A stretch of 32,319 nucleotides of DNA from positions 5,155,981 through 5,188,299 of the forward strand of contig CP070811.1 of NCBI GenBank assembly GCA_020343875.1, read 5' to 3'. The notes beneath the pieces were generated by a model that had not been told where the DNA came from, made no database searches, and saw only the letters and a program-made list of their open reading frames with translations. How positions within the stretch are numbered: the stretch's first letter is position 1; the number at the start of each line of letters is the position of its first letter. Below are positions 31,679-32,319 of this stretch, piece by piece. A program made the translations under genes and the position numbers. The DNA is from Anaerolineales bacterium (GTDB taxonomy: Bacteria > Chloroflexota > Anaerolineae > 4572-78 > NAK82).

Positions 31679-32319
31679 ATGCGGATTATTACATTTTTTG
31701 TGACCGTGAGTTTATTAACTGTTATTTATAGCACCATCTTATTGCCACAACCGATGGCTGGCCCTCCCCCTCCTGAACCACAATTACATCTACATCGAGG
31801 CACCTTCAACGCGCGCATAGCCGGGCAAGTCGGCCCCACTTCAGACCTGGCCGCGGCCGCACCAGGCCCTTACGCTATCATTCAACTAAGTGGGCCGATT
31901 TCACAGGCCGACCGTGAAGCCCTCGAACAAACCGGCCTCAAACTATTGGAGTATCTACCCGACTACGCCTATTTGGTTAAAGGCACGCCGGCCCAACTTC
32001 GGGATGCCGCCGCCTTGCCACAAGTTTACGCTCGTATCCCCTTTGCGCTGGCCGACAAGTTTCCGCCCGCCCTCCTGCGCGCCATCGCCCGCCAGGATGA
32101 CGACATCGGCAAAGTGCAGATTATTGCCTGGCCCGACGATAACGGTGCACTGGCCCGAGATTTGAAGGCCCGGGGACTTGGCCAACAACTTAGCGCCAAT
32201 ACCCACCTCCTAGTAGCGTTGGCCCATCTCGAATCTGTTAGGTGGATTGAACCAGTCGGCCAACCTCGAATAGTTAACGATCACGCCCGGGCCATTATGA
32301 ACGTTGAACCTGTCTGGCA
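31679..32319 (+). CDS. Secreted protease-like protein, N-terminal part (subtilisin propeptide-like)
   Basis: The gene is open to the window edge: 213 full codons from ATG 31679. It starts with a signal peptide ('MRIITFFVTVSLLTVIYSTILL'). A region resembling the inhibitor-like propeptides of S8 proteases follows: 'YAIIQLSGPISQADREALEQTGLKLLEYLPDYAYLVKG', 'LPQVYARIPFALADKFPPAL' and later 'VRWIEPVGQPRIVNDHARAIMNVEPVW'. In such proteins the catalytic subtilisin domain begins just after this point, so the active-site residues lie outside the window. AAGAGGG lies upstream of the ATG. The export route is Sec. The protease call is an inference from the propeptide pattern only. Confidence 0.65.
   Translation, partial: MRIITFFVTVSLLTVIYSTILLPQPMAGPPPPEPQLHLHRGTFNARIAGQVGPTSDLAAAAPGPYAIIQLSGPISQADREALEQTGLKLLEYLPDYAYLVKGTPAQLRDAAALPQVYARIPFALADKFPPALLRAIARQDDDIGKVQIIAWPDDNGALARDLKARGLGQQLSANTHLLVALAHLESVRWIEPVGQPRIVNDHARAIMNVEPVW

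Overview
This window looks like a piece of a bacterial chromosome from a Chloroflexota-type (Anaerolineae-like) organism. That placement is an inference from gene content: lipoproteins with Tat-type signals, one of them with a Pro/Thr-rich linker; a small TPR protein with one C-terminal membrane helix; a Cys-rich small protein beside elongation factor P; a fused exonuclease-DinG helicase; a cytosolic triple-GAF histidine kinase; and a corrinoid-type methyltetrahydrofolate methyltransferase. No tRNA, rRNA, CRISPR array, transposase or phage gene was recognised. The window opens inside one gene and closes inside another.

Layout. (1) 1-5196, plus strand: the end of a GcvPA-like subunit, a complete GcvPB-like subunit, an AcoX/NAD-kinase-like protein and two short-chain dehydrogenases. 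Both glycine-decarboxylase-like proteins depart from the usual signature motifs. (2) 5210-9313, minus strand: a PLP trans-sulfuration enzyme and pyruvate phosphate dikinase, separated by a palindrome-rich intergenic patch. (3) 9314-16100, plus strand: a Tat-exported DUF362 lipoprotein, a DeoC-type aldolase, the exonuclease/helicase, EF-P and a Cys-rich protein. Good sigma-70-type promoters precede the DUF362 gene and efp. (4) 16378-22524, minus strand: TPR/membrane protein, methyltransferase, sirtuin, endonuclease V and the large histidine kinase. (5) 22525-31374, plus strand: a carbohydrate-uptake operon. A near-consensus promoter is followed by a leader of about 480 nt with hairpins and a perfect extended Shine-Dalgarno sequence. 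Then come a solute-binding lipoprotein, a strong intergenic hairpin, two MalF/MalG-type permeases, an unrecognised 545-residue protein, a DUF5107-TPR protein and a glutamine-amidotransferase-like protein without the nucleophile Cys. A rho-independent terminator lies 168 bp downstream of the last gene. (6) 31679-32319: the start of a secreted protein resembling the propeptide of a subtilisin-type protease, cut by the window edge.

The region most likely to hold something undescribed is (5). It has all the parts of a sugar importer except the ATPase, and it carries three cytosolic proteins, none of them a recognised glycoside hydrolase. The most economical reading is that the imported compound is a carbohydrate or related polyol derivative, processed or sensed by the 545-residue protein and the DUF5107 protein. 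The second candidate is the divergent GcvP-like/AcoX-like/SDR cluster in (1), which may not be a glycine cleavage system. All functional statements come from motif recognition by eye; no database search was run.
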